Notes: generated by a model from the letters alone, not told the origin. A stretch of DNA of 64,000 nt from Cololabis saira (GCF_033807715.1 NC_084607.1:16850941-16914940); one strand, 5' to 3'. Shown: positions 1 to 12,869, counted from the first letter of the stretch. A program made the numbers and translations.

Positions 1-2239
1 ATGTATGTATAATGTCATCTTCAAGTGCAGTTTAGGAGGTTGAATAGAGAGCACGGTTAATGACAGAAGGTTTTCTTGGGGGAGGAAAGAGAGGGACAAC
101 TCTGCTCTTGTGGCCACTGTTCATCTAAAATCTATGTGCACTGAAACTAAGTGATGTTTACCGAGGCCACTATTAACAGAACCTGTATTTTGAAATAATT
201 TATCATATTTCTTGCAAAAAAATTATCTGGAATGTTGATTCATCCAACCCAACTGCATATTGTGATGTTCCTCTGCTCCTCAAAGGCCTGGATCATCCCA
301 AATGCCTTGGACGATGCCTCTGGACAAGGTCAAAATAAGGCTTTTTTTAAAGTGTCATCTGTGAATGTAGCTCTGCATTATACCAAAGTATCCCAACGTG
401 GTCCCTCGCTCATGTGATTAAAACAACTATTGATGGATGACGGTTCTTGAGGCAGTGTTTCACCTTTTATCCAGAAAGCCCCATCTGAAATCTGAAAGGT
501 TTGACCACAAGTCTCCACCTCATGCCTGGTGTCCACTGCATGATATCGTTGGTGAGAAGATGAAAAATGACAATTTCAAAAGACTTGGGGTGATGTCTTT
601 TGTCGTAGCTCTCAACAGGAGTCCTTTTTTTGGATGACAGTCGCCTCAAAGGTCTTGTGACCAAATATCACCTGCCGTCATTTTCTGACATTAACAGGAA
701 TCCAACAGAACTTCATCTACTGACTGAACTGAAATAACATATTAGTTAATGTCTCTTACTCTTCTACCTCACCATAAAGCTGAGACCTACGTTACCCTTC
801 TCCGCCTCTTCTTTTATTCAAGCATTTTTGGTACACATGCAAGTGGTCCAATTCCTTGTCTTGCTTGGTTTAGATTATCTGCAGCGCATGCTGATGACAC
901 TACGATGTCATACAATTTGCACATAACATATACAACTCAGCTTTGTATGTAGTTTCTGGTGACCACCTATAAATCAGACAAAAATGGATTCTCTTCACTT
1001 TTTGTGAGGTTTAAATGCTGTCTTCAGGCCTAATGTTGCTGCTCTGTATGAAGAAGCTTATTAAAGTCATGAAACTGTTAGATTTTGTTTAATCTGGATT
1101 AGCAGAGGTTGGAGGATGCTGTCACACTCCTGCTGAATCCTCTGTTCATGCATCTGCAGGGCTGAAAGACTCAGGCCAGACTTAGTTTGGATAGCCAATC
1201 AAATGTTCAGCCCACATGTTCTAGCAGATAAGATGCCGTCATGTTGCCTTTGACGTAAATCTCGTGGGCTGGGTGAAGGAGGCATTACGACTAATTAATC
1301 CCATCAAGCAGGAAAATAAATGGACAGCTCTACATTCCTCTCATCTGCTACCACAGCTTTACCACAGCAGTATTTGATATTAGATAACCAGAAAAATATA
1401 TAAAGTGTCAGTCTCATGTCAGTTGATATTCTACCCCTGCCGTGTGGCCTTCAGGGGTTTAAAGTCCAGAGCTGTATTTCGGTGCCCAGGGAGAGACTGG
1501 GCTCCGTTAGCGACGAGCCCCCCTCCCTCGATCGTTTTTAAAAAAAAGTTCTTGTGTTTCAAGTTTTGCATCAAGCTTTTTCAGCCAGAACCAGGTCAAG
1601 AAACTGAATTTACTGTCTGGCTAAATCCAGACAATTGATCCAAAACAATCCGCATAAAAGGAGCTGCAGAGTCGAAAGCCAGCGGCTGATCCCTGTTAAG
1701 ACGGCAGTTGCTGATGATTTGGAAATCACACTCTTTGATAGTTTAGGCAGGCAGAGTTTGCAGCAGCCAACTTCCAGAGTGCCTGTGCAGCGCTGCCATA
1801 TATCAAATAATTAATAAGTATTTTACTGCTGCAGCCCCCCGGTGACATTCTCGTTTGTCACCACTGTTTACTCTGATCCATCACGCTATTTTATGAGCGT
1901 CAACTGCACAATTGCCGACATGGAAAAAAAAAACAGCTCTTCGCTGTGTCACACTGACCCACCAATGTCTTTAACGTCTGGTTGGCTGCCAGGTTGGAGA
2001 GTTTAGTTTGAAAATGTGTTACATGACCACACATTGTCACTTTCCCAGATTGCTGTGCTGCCAAATGTGTAACAAATATCATGGCTGTCAAAATGATCAC
2101 TTAAATACCCGTAATTGTTCTCCTTACAGTATATTTTTAGTTACCATAATACTGGAAGGTCATTGTTTCAATAAAAAGTAATCAGAAGATTTATGAGCTA
2201 TGCCATCAGGAAAATAAATGACTATTTTAAGTTCTGGAA
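1..2239. other. Non-coding stretch, no gene seen
   Basis: Moderately AT-rich unique-looking sequence. Short open frames occur on both strands but none resembles a known protein and none has convincing splice or initiation context. A polypyrimidine/poly-A patch occurs near 1525-1550. Presumably intergenic or 5' intronic relative to the znf385-like gene. Confidence 0.6.
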
Positions 2240-2319
2240 GACCTGTCCACGGTTTACCCCTGCCTTTTACCCAACGAGAGCCAGCGGACCCCCGTGACCC
2301 TAAATTATGATGAGTAGGT
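2240..2319 (+). mobile_element. L2-type LINE 3' tail fragment
   Basis: The motifs GACCTGTCCA, then CCCCTGCCTTTTACCC, then GACCCCCGTGACCC match, in order, the conserved 3' end of fish L2/Maui-like non-LTR elements, and lead directly into the ATGG array that normally ends them. Only about 80 bp remain; the element is 5'-truncated. Confidence 0.75.
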
Positions 2320-2444
2320 ATGGATGGATGGATGGATGGATGGATGGATGGATGGATGGATGGATGGATGGATGGATGGATGGATGGATGGATGGATGGA
2401 TGGATGGATGGATGGATGGATGGATGGATGGATGGATGGATGGA
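2320..2444 (+). repeat. (ATGG)n microsatellite, about 31 units
   Basis: Uninterrupted tetranucleotide array at the 3' end of the L2-type tail. It probably grew from the retrotransposon's terminal ATGG repeats. The open frames it creates on both strands are period artefacts. Confidence 0.97.
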
Positions 2445-3165
2445 AGTTTATGGAAACCAGAAATCAGTGCAATGTGTTTATTCCACATGTTTTTTCCCCT
2501 TTTTTTAATATATTCTTTAAATGAAAAGTGTCAACATGCCTTGTTAGACATCAACAGGGCGGGTTGTTGATGCCAATAATTAAACAAACACATGTTTTTT
2601 TTGATTAAATCGGAGTTTTTATTTGACTAAGAAGTCACTGCTGGAATCAAACACTACTTCACAAGGCTGGTATTCCACACATCGTTCCCACATTTGTCCA
2701 AAAAGTAAAAACAGCACATGAGAGGTAATAATGTTAAACACACTTATGTAAAATTTCGATGTTGTATATATTTTTGATTTACAGAAACATAAAATGGCAT
2801 ATTTTCCTGATGACTGAATCGCTTTTATTGATGATTTGCTTCATTTTTAGTTTAAGTATTTTTCAGATTTTAATTTTTTTTTAATATCATTCATATTTTT
2901 TTATTTTCTCTTTGTAAATAAAAAGAAAACAAAAAAAAATTCTAAGGACTTAATCACTTGTGTTGACATATAAATGTACATGTTTTTATTGATTTGCACT
3001 GGTATTTTATGATGATTGATATTGACGATGACTTGAAATATTATAATTTTGTAAATTCATCCAGGATTTTACACCTGCTTTTATCCTATTTCATACTTTC
3101 CTATAGATCTTGTTCATTGCACTGCTTGACATTGTCTTGTATGATTACAAAAGACTCAAATTGAA
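2445..3165. other. Non-coding stretch, no gene seen
   Basis: Very AT-rich, with several T- and A-runs (2870-2940). No repeat family or coding signal recognised. Confidence 0.6.
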
Positions 3166-3236
3166 TTAAAGCTGCAAGCAGCGATGAACGGGCCCTCGCA
3201 CTCACGGCCACCGCCCCCATAAGCATATCAGAAATA

Positions 3237-3940
3237 ACACCACCCACGACTTCCTATGTCAAACCATTCAAAAGATATAGCAGAAAAAAGGGACAACCAA
3301 TCAGAAGAAGGGGCGGGGCTAATTCAGGCCAATTAAGGTCAAGGACTCCATACAGAATCTGATGACACCACCCACGACTCTCTATGTCAAACCATTCCAA
3401 AGTTATAGCAGAAAATCGGGACAACCAATCAGAAGAAGGGGCGGGGCTAATTAAGGCCAACGAAGCTTAAGGACTCATTACAGATTCCCATGACACCACC
3501 CACGACTTCCTATGTCAAACCATTCCAAAGTTATAGCAGAAAATCGGGACAACCAATCAGAAGAAGGGGCGGGGCTAATTAAGGCCAACGAAGCTTAAGA
3601 ACTCAGTACAAAGTCCCACGACACCACCCACGACTTCCTACGTCAAACCATTAAAAAGTTATAGCAGAAAAAAGGGACAACCAATCAGAAGAAGGGGCGG
3701 GGCTAATTCTGGCCAATGAAGGTCAAGGACTCCATAAAGAATCTGATGACACCACCCACGACTCTCTATGTCAAACCATTCCAATGTTATAGCAGGAAAT
3801 CGGGACAACCAATCAGAAGAAGGAGCGGGGCTAATTAAGGCCAACGAAGCTTAAGGACTCATTACAGAGTCCCATGACACCACCCACGACTTCCTATGTC
3901 AAACCATTCAAAAGTTATGGCAGATAAAAGTATTCTAGGG
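3237..3940 (+). repeat. 128-bp tandem units, about 5.5 copies
   Basis: ACACCACCCACGAC starts at 3237, 3365, 3493, 3621, 3749 and 3877, a constant spacing of 128 bp without indels. Each unit carries CCAATCAGAAGAAGG and GGGGCGGGGCTAATT. This is the internal minisatellite of copy A. Confidence 0.95.
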
Positions 3941-5300
3941 GGCGCTGTTGAGCCGTTAGGCCACGCCCATTAATGCAAACCATGAAATATCAAATTTATC
4001 GCCAAGTCTGGCTTGCATGCAAAATTTGGTGACTTTTGGAGAACTATCAAATATGGACCAATCACATGAAGGGGGGGCGCGCCTTTTGGCGTCTAGCGTC
4101 GCCACGGTAATACTTTTGAAAGAGAAAAGTAATGCGTGGTGTCGCAGGATGTAGACGCACATTTTGATGTATAACACACCTGGGTGCACGTTACGGTTCG
4201 GGCTGAATTAACTGCCGAAGGAATGGCATAAATTTCGCCAAAATGACACAATTTATTCAAAATGGCCGACTTCCTGTTCGGTTTCGGCCATGGCGCCAAG
4301 AGACTTTTCTTTTAGTTGTGACATGATACAGGTGTGTAGCGATTTTCGTGCATGTACGTCAAACCGTATTGTGGGGCTTGAGGCACAAAGTTTTCCGGGG
4401 GGCGCTGTTGAGCCATTTTGCCACGCCCATTAATGCAAACCATGAAAGATCAAATTTATCGCCAGGCCTGGCTTGCATGCCAAATTTGGTGCCTTTTGGG
4501 GAACTATCAAATATGGACCAATCAGATGAAGGGGGGGTCCGCTTGTTGGCATCTAGCGTCGCCACGGTAACACTTTTGAAAGAGAAAAGTAATGCGTGTA
4601 GTCGCAGGATGGAGACGCACATTTTGATGTATAACACATCTGGGTTCACGATACGGTTCGGGCTGAATTAACTCTCGAAGGAATGGCATATATTGCTCCA
4701 AAATTACGCAATTAATTCAGAATGTTCAAAATGGCCGACTTCCTGTTCGGTTTCGGCCATGGCGCCAAGAGACTTTTCTTTTAGTTGCAACATGATACAG
4801 GAGTGTACCAATTTTCGTTCATGTACGTCAAACCGTATTATGGGGCTTGAGGCGCAAAGTTTTTTCTGTCTGAACCAACCAGATGAAGGGTGGCCGCGCT
4901 TTTTGGCGTCTAGCATCGCCACGGTAACGCTTTTGAAAGAGAAAAGTAATGCGTGTAGTCGCAGGATGGAGACGCACATTTTGATGTATAACACACTTGG
5001 GTGCACGTTACGGTTCGGGCTGAATTAACTTTCGAAGGAATGGCATAAATTTCGCCAAAATGACACAACTAATTCAAAATGGCCGACTTCCTGTTCGGTT
5101 TCGGGCATGACGCCAAGAGACTTTTCTTTCAGGTGCGCCATGATACAGGTGTGTACCGATTTTCGTGCGTGTACGACATACCGCATTCTGGGGCTTGAGG
5201 CACAAAGTTTTCTAGGGGGCGCTGTTGAGCCATTTTGCCACGCCCATTAATGCAAACCATTAAATATCAAATTTTTCGCCAGGCCTGACTTGCATGCAAA
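3941..5300 (+). repeat. 460-bp tandem units, partly deleted
   Basis: GGCGCTGTTGAGCC recurs at 3941 and 4401 (460 bp apart) and at 5218 (817 bp further, so the third unit has lost about 103 bp). Each unit includes GGCGTCTAGCGTCGCC and ATGGCCGACTTCCTGTT. The minus-strand open frames at 3956-4189, 4359-4649 and 4704-5006 are the same stretch in three units and are not regarded as genes. Confidence 0.9.
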
Positions 5301-5354
5301 ATTTGGTGACTTTTTGGGCACGTTTAGGGGGGCAAAAAGGCCCTCCTTTCGTCA

Positions 5355-5388
5355 GAAGAAAAAGAAAGAAAGAAAGAAAGAAAAAATT
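5355..5388 (+). repeat. (GAAA)n run near the 3' end of copy A
   Basis: A short GAAA array occurs just before the conserved terminal ATTCCTACAGATACAATA segment. Copy B has a shorter version at the same place (51851-51871). Confidence 0.85.
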
Positions 5389-5435
5389 CCTACAGATACA
5401 ATAGGGCCTTCGCACTGAAGGTGCTCGGGCCCTAA

Positions 5436-5946
5436 ATATAGATGACGTTTCTCTCATTTTGTGTTCAAGTCCAGTAACTACTGTAACTAAGACCTCTGAA
5501 ATTGACGTTTGAAATGAAAAGATTTATGTGAAATGAAAACATAATTAGTAGACTGTTTACGCCATCTGCTTTTATTGTACTCCTGCATTTCTTGGTTAAA
5601 GCCGTTTAAATCACCTTAATAGCAAGAAAGGGAGGGGTTTATATTACAGATGTGATCTGATGAGCTACAGTTATGAGCATAACAGCTGGGCGGAAACATG
5701 AAATAACTGCAGCTCCTTTTAACAAGTGCTATCGGGACATGAAATATAGATGAACATCAACTTAAAAAAAAATTGAACTTGAAAGAATTGTGCTGTAAAA
5801 TGGTATTAAAATAGCAGCAGGAGAGATGCAAGCGCTTTATGGTCATTTTATGTTGTATTGTAGTGCAGTTAACATATTAGATGGAGTATATACGAGTAAA
5901 TGCACATTTTACACAACTTTACAGGAAACTTTTACTGTTAATCTAC
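5436..5946. other. Non-coding stretch, no gene seen
   Basis: AT-rich unique sequence. Nothing recognised. Confidence 0.6.
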
Positions 5947-6050
5947 AAAGGCAAGGCAAGTTTATTTGTATAGTGTATTTCTTTCAGGAAGGCAATTCAG
6001 CGTTTTACAAAAGCATTCAGAGATAAAGAACAGAAAAATGTAATTAAAGT
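5947..6050 (+). mobile_element. Fragment of a common fish interspersed repeat (GGCAAGGCAAGTTTATTTG type)
   Basis: AAGGCAAGGCAAGTTTATTTG, then TATAGTGTATTTC and GGCAATTCAGCGTTTTACA, is the well-known start of a very abundant teleost repeat. I do not assign it to a superfamily. The copy is short and diverged. Confidence 0.6.
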
Positions 6051-7082
6051 AAGAATGTAGATTAAACTGTCAGCAATGAACCATTCAGCACACAGTGAGC
6101 CATCAGAGGTTTGAGACTGTTTGATACAGTCACCGTGGCCTGTTTCTCTGCTCCAGAGTATGTTTATTTGCAATAATCACCACTTATCCAGGTTTGTTTT
6201 CTACATAAAAAAAAATCAGCTCGGATTATAAAGATCCACATCCAGAAAGCAGCTCATCCTTGGATGGAGTGTTTTGACTGGAGTGTTTTGACTGGACCGC
6301 AGGCCTAACCTCAGACCTCGCCGACCTGTCTGGTTCACACGCTCGAGGATAATTACAAGGTGTCAACCGCTGTCCATAAAACACCAGCACGGGGTAAAGG
6401 ATAATGCAGTCCATGCATTCAATGCTTACACAGCTATAACCAAGTCAGCAGAAAATACTTTATCTGCCGTTGTTTCATCGACCACATCAGCATTCACGTG
6501 TTCGCAGGATTTCTGCAGTCAGAATATCGCTTAGTTGAATTAACTTAAAAATGTTTCTGTCAATCCTAATCCGCAGAACCTCATCCATCCGCTTCCCGTC
6601 GACTACTCCCTGAACTTTTCCCACTACACCTGTTCCCTTGTCAGATCTTCGCCATCACATTCCCAGCTTCCACAAGCAACCCTGGTGTGGTTCGGCTAGT
6701 GGTCTTTGAGCACCAGGTGGCTCTGGACATGAGACAGTGATGGAGAGAGCCCTTGATCCAGGACTTATCCAAAAATACATTAGGAAGCAGACAGACTACA
6801 TTACCAAAGGGGAATTGTCCCGACAGCCATAAAGTGCATGCGGTTGTGTTGACTGCCAAGTGGTGAATAATTGATATGGTGATAAAACTATTTTCCTAGT
6901 GGAGTCATTCCGGCAGTTATGGCTGTTGTGGCGCACACAGCGGAGCGTTTTGTTATTAATAGCTCCATAATTATAAGTGGCAACCTGATTGATTCACTTC
7001 ACTTCCTGTGAGAGCAATTGACGAGACACACATAATCACACATCGTACACAATCAGACGGTTGTGCCTTCTTGCACACGCTC

Positions 7083-7083
<1 letters not shown>
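6051..7083. other. Non-coding stretch, no gene seen
   Basis: Unique-looking sequence. Short frames only, with no recognisable product. Confidence 0.6.

Positions 7084-7127
<44 letters not shown>
7084..7127 (+). repeat. Compound (TC)n(CA)n microsatellite
   Basis: A TC run to about 7105 passes directly into a CA run to 7127. Confidence 0.95.
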
Positions 7128-8530
7128 TTGACTCAGTGCTGGAAGTGTCTGCTTGATAATTAGCCCAGTTTAACAGTGTTAATAGGTTCCTCTGGGTCTT
7201 TTATATCCTGATACAAAAGACCAAAATGTGCAAGCCACTGCAGGAAGTGTGTGTGTGTGTGTGTACACGGATTTGTGCATGTAGAATGACAGCTTGGGCC
7301 TTTAGCGCGACATCTTGTCATTACACACATACATGCTGCAAAGCCTTTCCTCCCGAGCCTTCTCTGACCTCCATCTTCCCAGGCTTCCTTTGACCTTCTC
7401 ACATCCGACGGCAAATTGGCCTCCCAGTAACACGTGTCTGTGCTGTGCCAAGTCACAACACGCTGCTGAGAGACGGATGTGGTGACACTACAGCGAGGAA
7501 TGGTGAGGGTCAACTTTCTTTCCCCACAGAGATCAGAGGTCATACCTGTTTTGTCTTTAATGAAAACATGGCACTTTTGTTTTATAGGCACCACTAGGGA
7601 CTTGAATGAGGTCTCAAGTGTGTTTGTCTGTGCATCTGCATTGGTGTGTGTGTGTGTGTGTGTTGGTGCACTCTATCAATCATGCTGTGACAAGCGACTC
7701 CCTGTTGAGTTTCTGTAGGCAAAAAGATTGCAGGTGACCCAGATACCAAACAGAGGTGACTGAAGGCTGATTTATGATTGTTTACGAGTCTTTTCATTTG
7801 TTTTGCTTTGCCCGCTCACTTTAGCCTCGCAGCTCTGACTCGTTTATGGCCCTTTTCTTTTTGGAAAGCATCCAATCACAGAATGTGTGAGCAGTCTTGA
7901 CTGTGGGAGCGTGGGGGTTAACAAAGCAGACAGACTCCCTCATCAAAGTCCAGTTGTGCCTCCATTCAGCCTCCTTCTTCCCTCCCGCTGCTGTCCATCT
8001 CTGGCTGTACTTCGGGGCCAGCGGGGTAACGCCTCACTCAGATTGTTCTGACTATCGATCACAGCGGGGCCGCCGCCGCCGCCGCCTGAAACTCACGTGG
8101 TCGGTTCCTCTGTTCTTCTGCAGCATATTAAAGGGAGAGCAGCTGCAGGTTTTGGATTTGTGTCAGAAATTCTAGCAGATTTGATATTGATGTCCAGCCA
8201 CTTTAAAACTCACAAAAAAAAGAAAAAAAAAGAAGGTTGGCTATAAGTGACAAACAATAACTTATGATACGGCACAAGAGCATTATGATACATCAGACAT
8301 TACCTTTCACACCAAACTTGAAAGAGTGGATGGTGAAAAGATAGTCACATTATGTGTAACGGCTAAATCTGAATTTGTTTCAGAATTGTTTCAGAAAGAA
8401 TTGGACTCTTTAACAAGTTTTTCTTTTTCTGATATAAATAATCAATCCACCTTTTTTCATAATTCTTGCACTTTCTTCTCTTTTTTTTAAGATACAAGGA
8501 TTTACTTTGTATTAGTTGCAGTTGTACCGA
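7128..8530. other. Non-coding stretch with short GT and CCG runs
   Basis: Contains GT runs near 7247-7264 and 7646-7664 and a CCGCCGCCG run near 8069-8085. The 144-residue minus-strand frame at 7160-7594 has no recognisable domain and includes a Thr-His run from the CA repeat, so it is not called as a gene. Confidence 0.55.
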
Positions 8531-8680
8531 ATCATCCATCCATCCATCCATCCATCCATCCATCCATCCATCCATCCATCCATCCATCCATCCATCCATC
8601 CATCCATCCATCCATCCATCCATCCATCCATCCATCCATCCATCCATCCATCCATCCATCCATCCATCCATCCATCCATC
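8531..8680 (-). repeat. (CATC)n array, about 37 units (ATGG on the minus strand)
   Basis: An uninterrupted 150-bp array in the opposite orientation to the one at 2320-2444. No clear L2 tail flanks it, so a retrotransposon origin is possible but unproven. Confidence 0.97.
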
Positions 8681-11600
8681 AGCTTCCACTTCCCTGGTTT
8701 CTGTGTGTCTTAAATCTGCCTCAAACCCTTCCTCCGGTCGCCCCTTTATTTATTATCATTAATAGTTTTTTTTTCCTTTAATTTACTTCATACAAATTGA
8801 AATAAATTCTGACGAAACAAAAATCTTTCTCAACAACACAAATTATGTTGTTTTTTTTCTCAGAATTTAAGCTGTGATTTTGTTGCTTTATGTAAATCTG
8901 CGACTGAATCCGTGATTCAGAGATCAGGCCTTAGAGGGGACACGCCATCTGTTGCAGGACTCCTTGCTCTTCTTGTCACGAAACGTTGTCCTCTTTGACC
9001 CTGGGAGTACGCTCACTTGTTGTTGTTGTTGTTCTGCCAAATACATTTTAGACCCATCAAATTCCTCCATGATAGTCTTCTGTGATAAATACAAATTAAA
9101 AGTGCCTAAAACCTTCGCACATCACTGTATATACTGCCTCTAATAATCACTTGCTTTATTGTGTGTCCCCTTGCGTAGCATGGCAACATAAATAACAAGT
9201 GCTTCAGTTCTGGGGAGGTAATCCTTCCTCTTATCGGAGCTGGCAGGGACTGATGGATGCAGCGGCAGCTTATTGGCAAGGACAACTTGCATGCCAGCAT
9301 CAACAACGCGGCTGATCCGTGGATAATACAGTTTGATACTCTCGCCTAGAAACAATAATATATACACACACACACACTCACGCAGAGATAACTTTGCTTT
9401 TTGGTCAGAGATCACATCCTGGAGAGCTGATGGGGTTCAGTCATGTGTATGAATCTGCTCACATTTACATGGTCTTTTTTATTTGAAATCACAGAATCGC
9501 TGTGTTAGAGTAGCGTTTCTTCCCCTTACCAGGGGGGATTCACTACACGATGCAGATGCGCACTGTCGAGCCAGAGTTTCTATGCTTTCATAAGTATCAT
9601 CAGCCTTACGAAATTAAAACTTGTTTTTCAACGCAGCAGGCGATTTGTCAGTGTGTCTAACCGCATGTGAGGGAGACCACCTCAGCTCTCTGTAGCTAAT
9701 GAATTTCCTCCTACAGAACTAATGTTATTAAAAACAGGTAGGGATGAAACTAATGCAATCAAATCCTCGCAGTAATTACAACTCTCCCAAGCAGGCGCAG
9801 ATTTACTACTCTGATAAATCGAAGCAGCTCATCAGGAATGTGTATCAGCAGTACTGCTTCCTTAACGGTACCATCAGAGAGAAGATGATGGCATGTAGAG
9901 AAGATGTATGAAGGAAACTATCTGACGATCGCTGTGCAACGCCCCAGCCAGCAGGTCCATGTGGGCCCCATCTGGGCTGAAAGTCGGTTGTTTGAGTACA
10001 AATTGAGCTTGAAATAGACAAATGGCTTCAGTTCCATGTGATTTCAGTATGATAGGCTCCAAATGGGAAGACGACTATTTGTACAACACCACAAAGGGTT
10101 TGAAGTAAAACAATCAAGACGTGATCAAAGTGTAGACAAAATACATCCATTTAGAAAATGGAATGAAAAGAAGTTAACCAGCCAGGTGTGATCCATTCCT
10201 TCATTACTTCAAGATAAATGAAGCAGATAAAAAGTCAGGAGTTGATATTAGATATTGAGTTGGTGTTTGGCTGTTTTCAGACGGTGACTGGATCTGGATC
10301 TGTTACTGGCTACTGAGATCTCAATGTGAGTGAAGGAGGCGGTCAAAAGATAGAAACAGCACAAATCTACGAGAGAGACAGACTTCAGGAAGTCACTGAC
10401 TACAAAGGATTGTCTTCCAAGAAGTAAAAGTAAAAGTGGTTCATTTTACGATTGTCACTTTTTCCAAATACTTTTTAACTTCCTTAAAATGGAAAGGTTT
10501 TGATTAAAATGGCTGGTCAAGGCCATATCTTTGTTAAACCACTGAAATTATAGCTGAAAGTCTATATTTCGATCACATATTGATGTCACTTCAGGTGTAT
10601 TATAATGTTACGCAAAATCATAAAATAATTCTCTATGTCCAAATTCTTCTGGTCCTGCTGTTTGTGGGGTGAACAATTGGGACCTGTTAGGGATGCAAAT
10701 GGGTTAAATGGGTACGGGCCAAGAACAGGGAATGTTGTGTGGGTCCACTGTAGTCCCATGTCGTCCCACCATGGAACCCGTGGTCAGATTAACTTGGGAC
10801 ACATTTTAATTGGTTTACGTTTAATTGGTTTACAGCATATAAGGTGAAAGGAGGAGACAAGAGGACAGCAGAGGTTTTTGAAAACCAAAACTGTTAAGGA
10901 AAACCGAGTCGTCAGAGTTTTTGATGCATAGATACATGAGTATGAATATGAAAGCAAAATTGAAAGTTCTTACATGACCCGTTTTCAGACATGGCTTTGT
11001 CAAGCAGTTTGCAATAGGACTTAAAGATAAAGACTCGTCACTTTTAATGTTTTTTCATGGCTTCATTCAGACATGTGCGTTGCAGTGACTGAGAGCGCTA
11101 GACTGCAGAGAGACTAAGTTAAATGAATCAAATCCATTAATACCTGAGAGCAGGGTTTCGCTCCTGGCACAAGTCACCATAGGAATTCATATTATGATTG
11201 TCAAGTGTGCAGCGTTAATGCAAAATGTGTTAAGGGAGGTTGAAATTAGCTGAAAATAATCACTTTTCTACATGTTTCAGCTTATTGAACTGCTAATGTT
11301 ATTCTTAGTTGTTATAGCTCCAGAAAAAATGTCTTTTATTTCATCTCAAAACACTGCTGCTCAAGTACGGAACTAAACAAAACTCTGTAAATCCTTGTAC
11401 AAGTGTAGGCTGTAATAACCTTTTCTCAGTTTTCTGTATTTAATTTGGCTCAGATGAAAAAAAAAAACATCAAAGCGAAAACCATCAAGGAGGAAAGTTT
11501 GCTAAGAGCTTTTTAGTCATTTAGAAACCTGTCGGATTTCTGACCATATGTCAGATTAAGTCAGCCCACCGCTGCTGATCATGTCTGTTAAAGTCAGAGC

Positions 11601-12435
11601 AACACTTCAGAATTAAAAAAAAAAAACAAGACTTGGATGAACTCGACTGAATTGAATTTATTCGCAGCAGGGAAGAGAATCAGCCTCCAAATCTGAGTTC
11701 TCAGTAGGAAAAGAGTGGCTTGCCTTCTACAAGGATTGGGATGAGGTGTTTCCTCATGAGGATGAGTTTGAATCTGAGTCTTGAGGCTTTGTTCACAAGT
11801 GAGGCATGTATTTGTATTTGACTGCATTTTGGTAATTTGCTTTGTGCCTTTAGATGACTTTTGCTTTGAATATTTTCTTTGAAAATAAAGTGAGTTGTCG
11901 ATGTAACATTTTCTAAAATACAGCAATTGGGCAGTCGTTCAAACTCAGACGTGAGTTTTATTGTAAAGAATTGAATGTCTGAGAACAGCTTTAGAGAATC
12001 AAATGAATAAATGTAAGCTATTAAGTTCTGCGTTCTAGCAATCTTGTCTTTTATTTTCTTGAAATAAGTTATGAAGGACTCTGCAGTTGGCTCTGATAGA
12101 GAACTGCCTAAACTATTATTGTCTGACTTTTTCACAAATTCACAAAATAGAAATTGAAACAAGCAATTAGAAGCATAAGCTCATTAGAGCATTTTTACAG
12201 CAGGCACAACTTTTGCTAGGCGTCTTTTTTTCAGCCTCAGGAGCACGATTCATCTTCCTAAACTGATTGGTTGGTTGATTTTTCTTCTCTCTCATCTCCG
12301 AACTCCTCAAAAAAAGTGCGAAATACAGTTACTTGTTTTGCAACGTTTGTTTATCAACTGTTTATGCAAATGAAAACATATTTACGGGCATTATTTTAAC
12401 TGAAGACATCATTCTCTTTTATGATCCGACTCCTG
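8681..12435. other. Non-coding stretch, no gene seen
   Basis: AT-rich, unique-looking. A (GTT)n run lies at 9016-9033 and a short CA run near 9364-9376. The 110- and 153-residue overlapping minus-strand frames at 11594-12162 have low complexity and no recognised domain. Confidence 0.55.
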
Positions 12436-12733
12436 GGCCTGGCGGGAGTTTGCATGTTCTCTCCGTGTTTGCGTGGGTTCACTTCGGGTACTCCGGCTTC
12501 CTCCCACAGTCCAAAAACATGCATAGTAGGTTAATTGATTATTCTAAATTGCTCGTAGGTGTGAGTGTCAGTATGCCTGGTTGTCTGTCTGTATGTGTGG
12601 CTCTGCGATGGACTGGCGACCTGTCCAGGGTGAACCCCTGCCTCTCGCCTGTAATGAGCTGGGATAGGCTCCAGCAGACCCCCGTGACCCTGCGAAGGAT
12701 AAAACAGGTATAAAAAATGGATGGATGGATGGA
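12436..12733 (+). mobile_element. L2-type LINE 3' end (about 300 bp) ending in (ATGG)n
   Basis: Contains in order the hallmarks of the vertebrate L2/Maui 3' region: GGAGTTTGCATGTTCTC, GCGTGGGTTCAC, CTCCGGCTTCCTCCCACAG, AAAAACATGCAT, GGACTGGCGACCTGTCC, GAGCTGGGATAGGCTCCAG, then AAAATGGATGGATGG. It is 5'-truncated. The 126-residue frame at 12333-12713 is a reading of this repeat. Confidence 0.88.
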
Positions 12734-12869
12734 CATAATTCTCTAACTATGAATAATCGGCAGAGGAGGATTCTTGCATAGATTTTACCCAATAATTCCC
12801 TTTTTTAGTTTGAATATATGGAATTTCATAATTTATTTTTATTGATGAATTATTTTGTGTATTTCTAAC

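Larger units (their letters stand above)
3166..5435 (+). mobile_element. Tandem-repeat-bearing interspersed element, copy A
   Basis: It starts TTAAAGCTGCAAGCAGCG, then GATGAACGGGCCCTCGCAC, and ends GGTGCTCGGGCCCTAA. The same ends occur in copy B at 49.6-51.9 kb, and the start occurs in copy C at 53.9 kb, which defines a dispersed family. The body has two tandem zones: six units of exactly 128 bp (from 3237) and a zone of 460-bp units (from 3941). The last 30 bases (GGGCCTTCGCAC...GTGCTCGGGCCC) can fold as an imperfect hairpin. There is no convincing protein; the roughly 100-residue frames are repeated because the DNA is. Superfamily undetermined; non-autonomous. Confidence 0.75.

Noticed and set aside
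2300..2570. Open frames reading Trp-Met-Asp-Gly or Ser-Ile-His-Pro repeats (also 8363-8762)
   Set aside because: Products of ATGG/CATC arrays, whose period of 4 keeps frames open on both strands.
3237..3940. Regularly spaced repeats resembling a CRISPR array
   Set aside because: Units are 128 bp and similar throughout, with no unique spacers, and lie inside a dispersed repeat of a vertebrate genome.
4348..5028. 107- and 111-residue frames sharing a C-terminal sequence, suggesting a small duplicated gene family
   Set aside because: The similarity reflects the 460-bp tandem units; related frames occur on the opposite strand and the family is a non-coding repeat.
8041..8100. CCG-rich patch as a possible CpG promoter
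   Set aside because: Only about 30 bp of CCG repeat; flanks are not CpG-rich and no exon follows.
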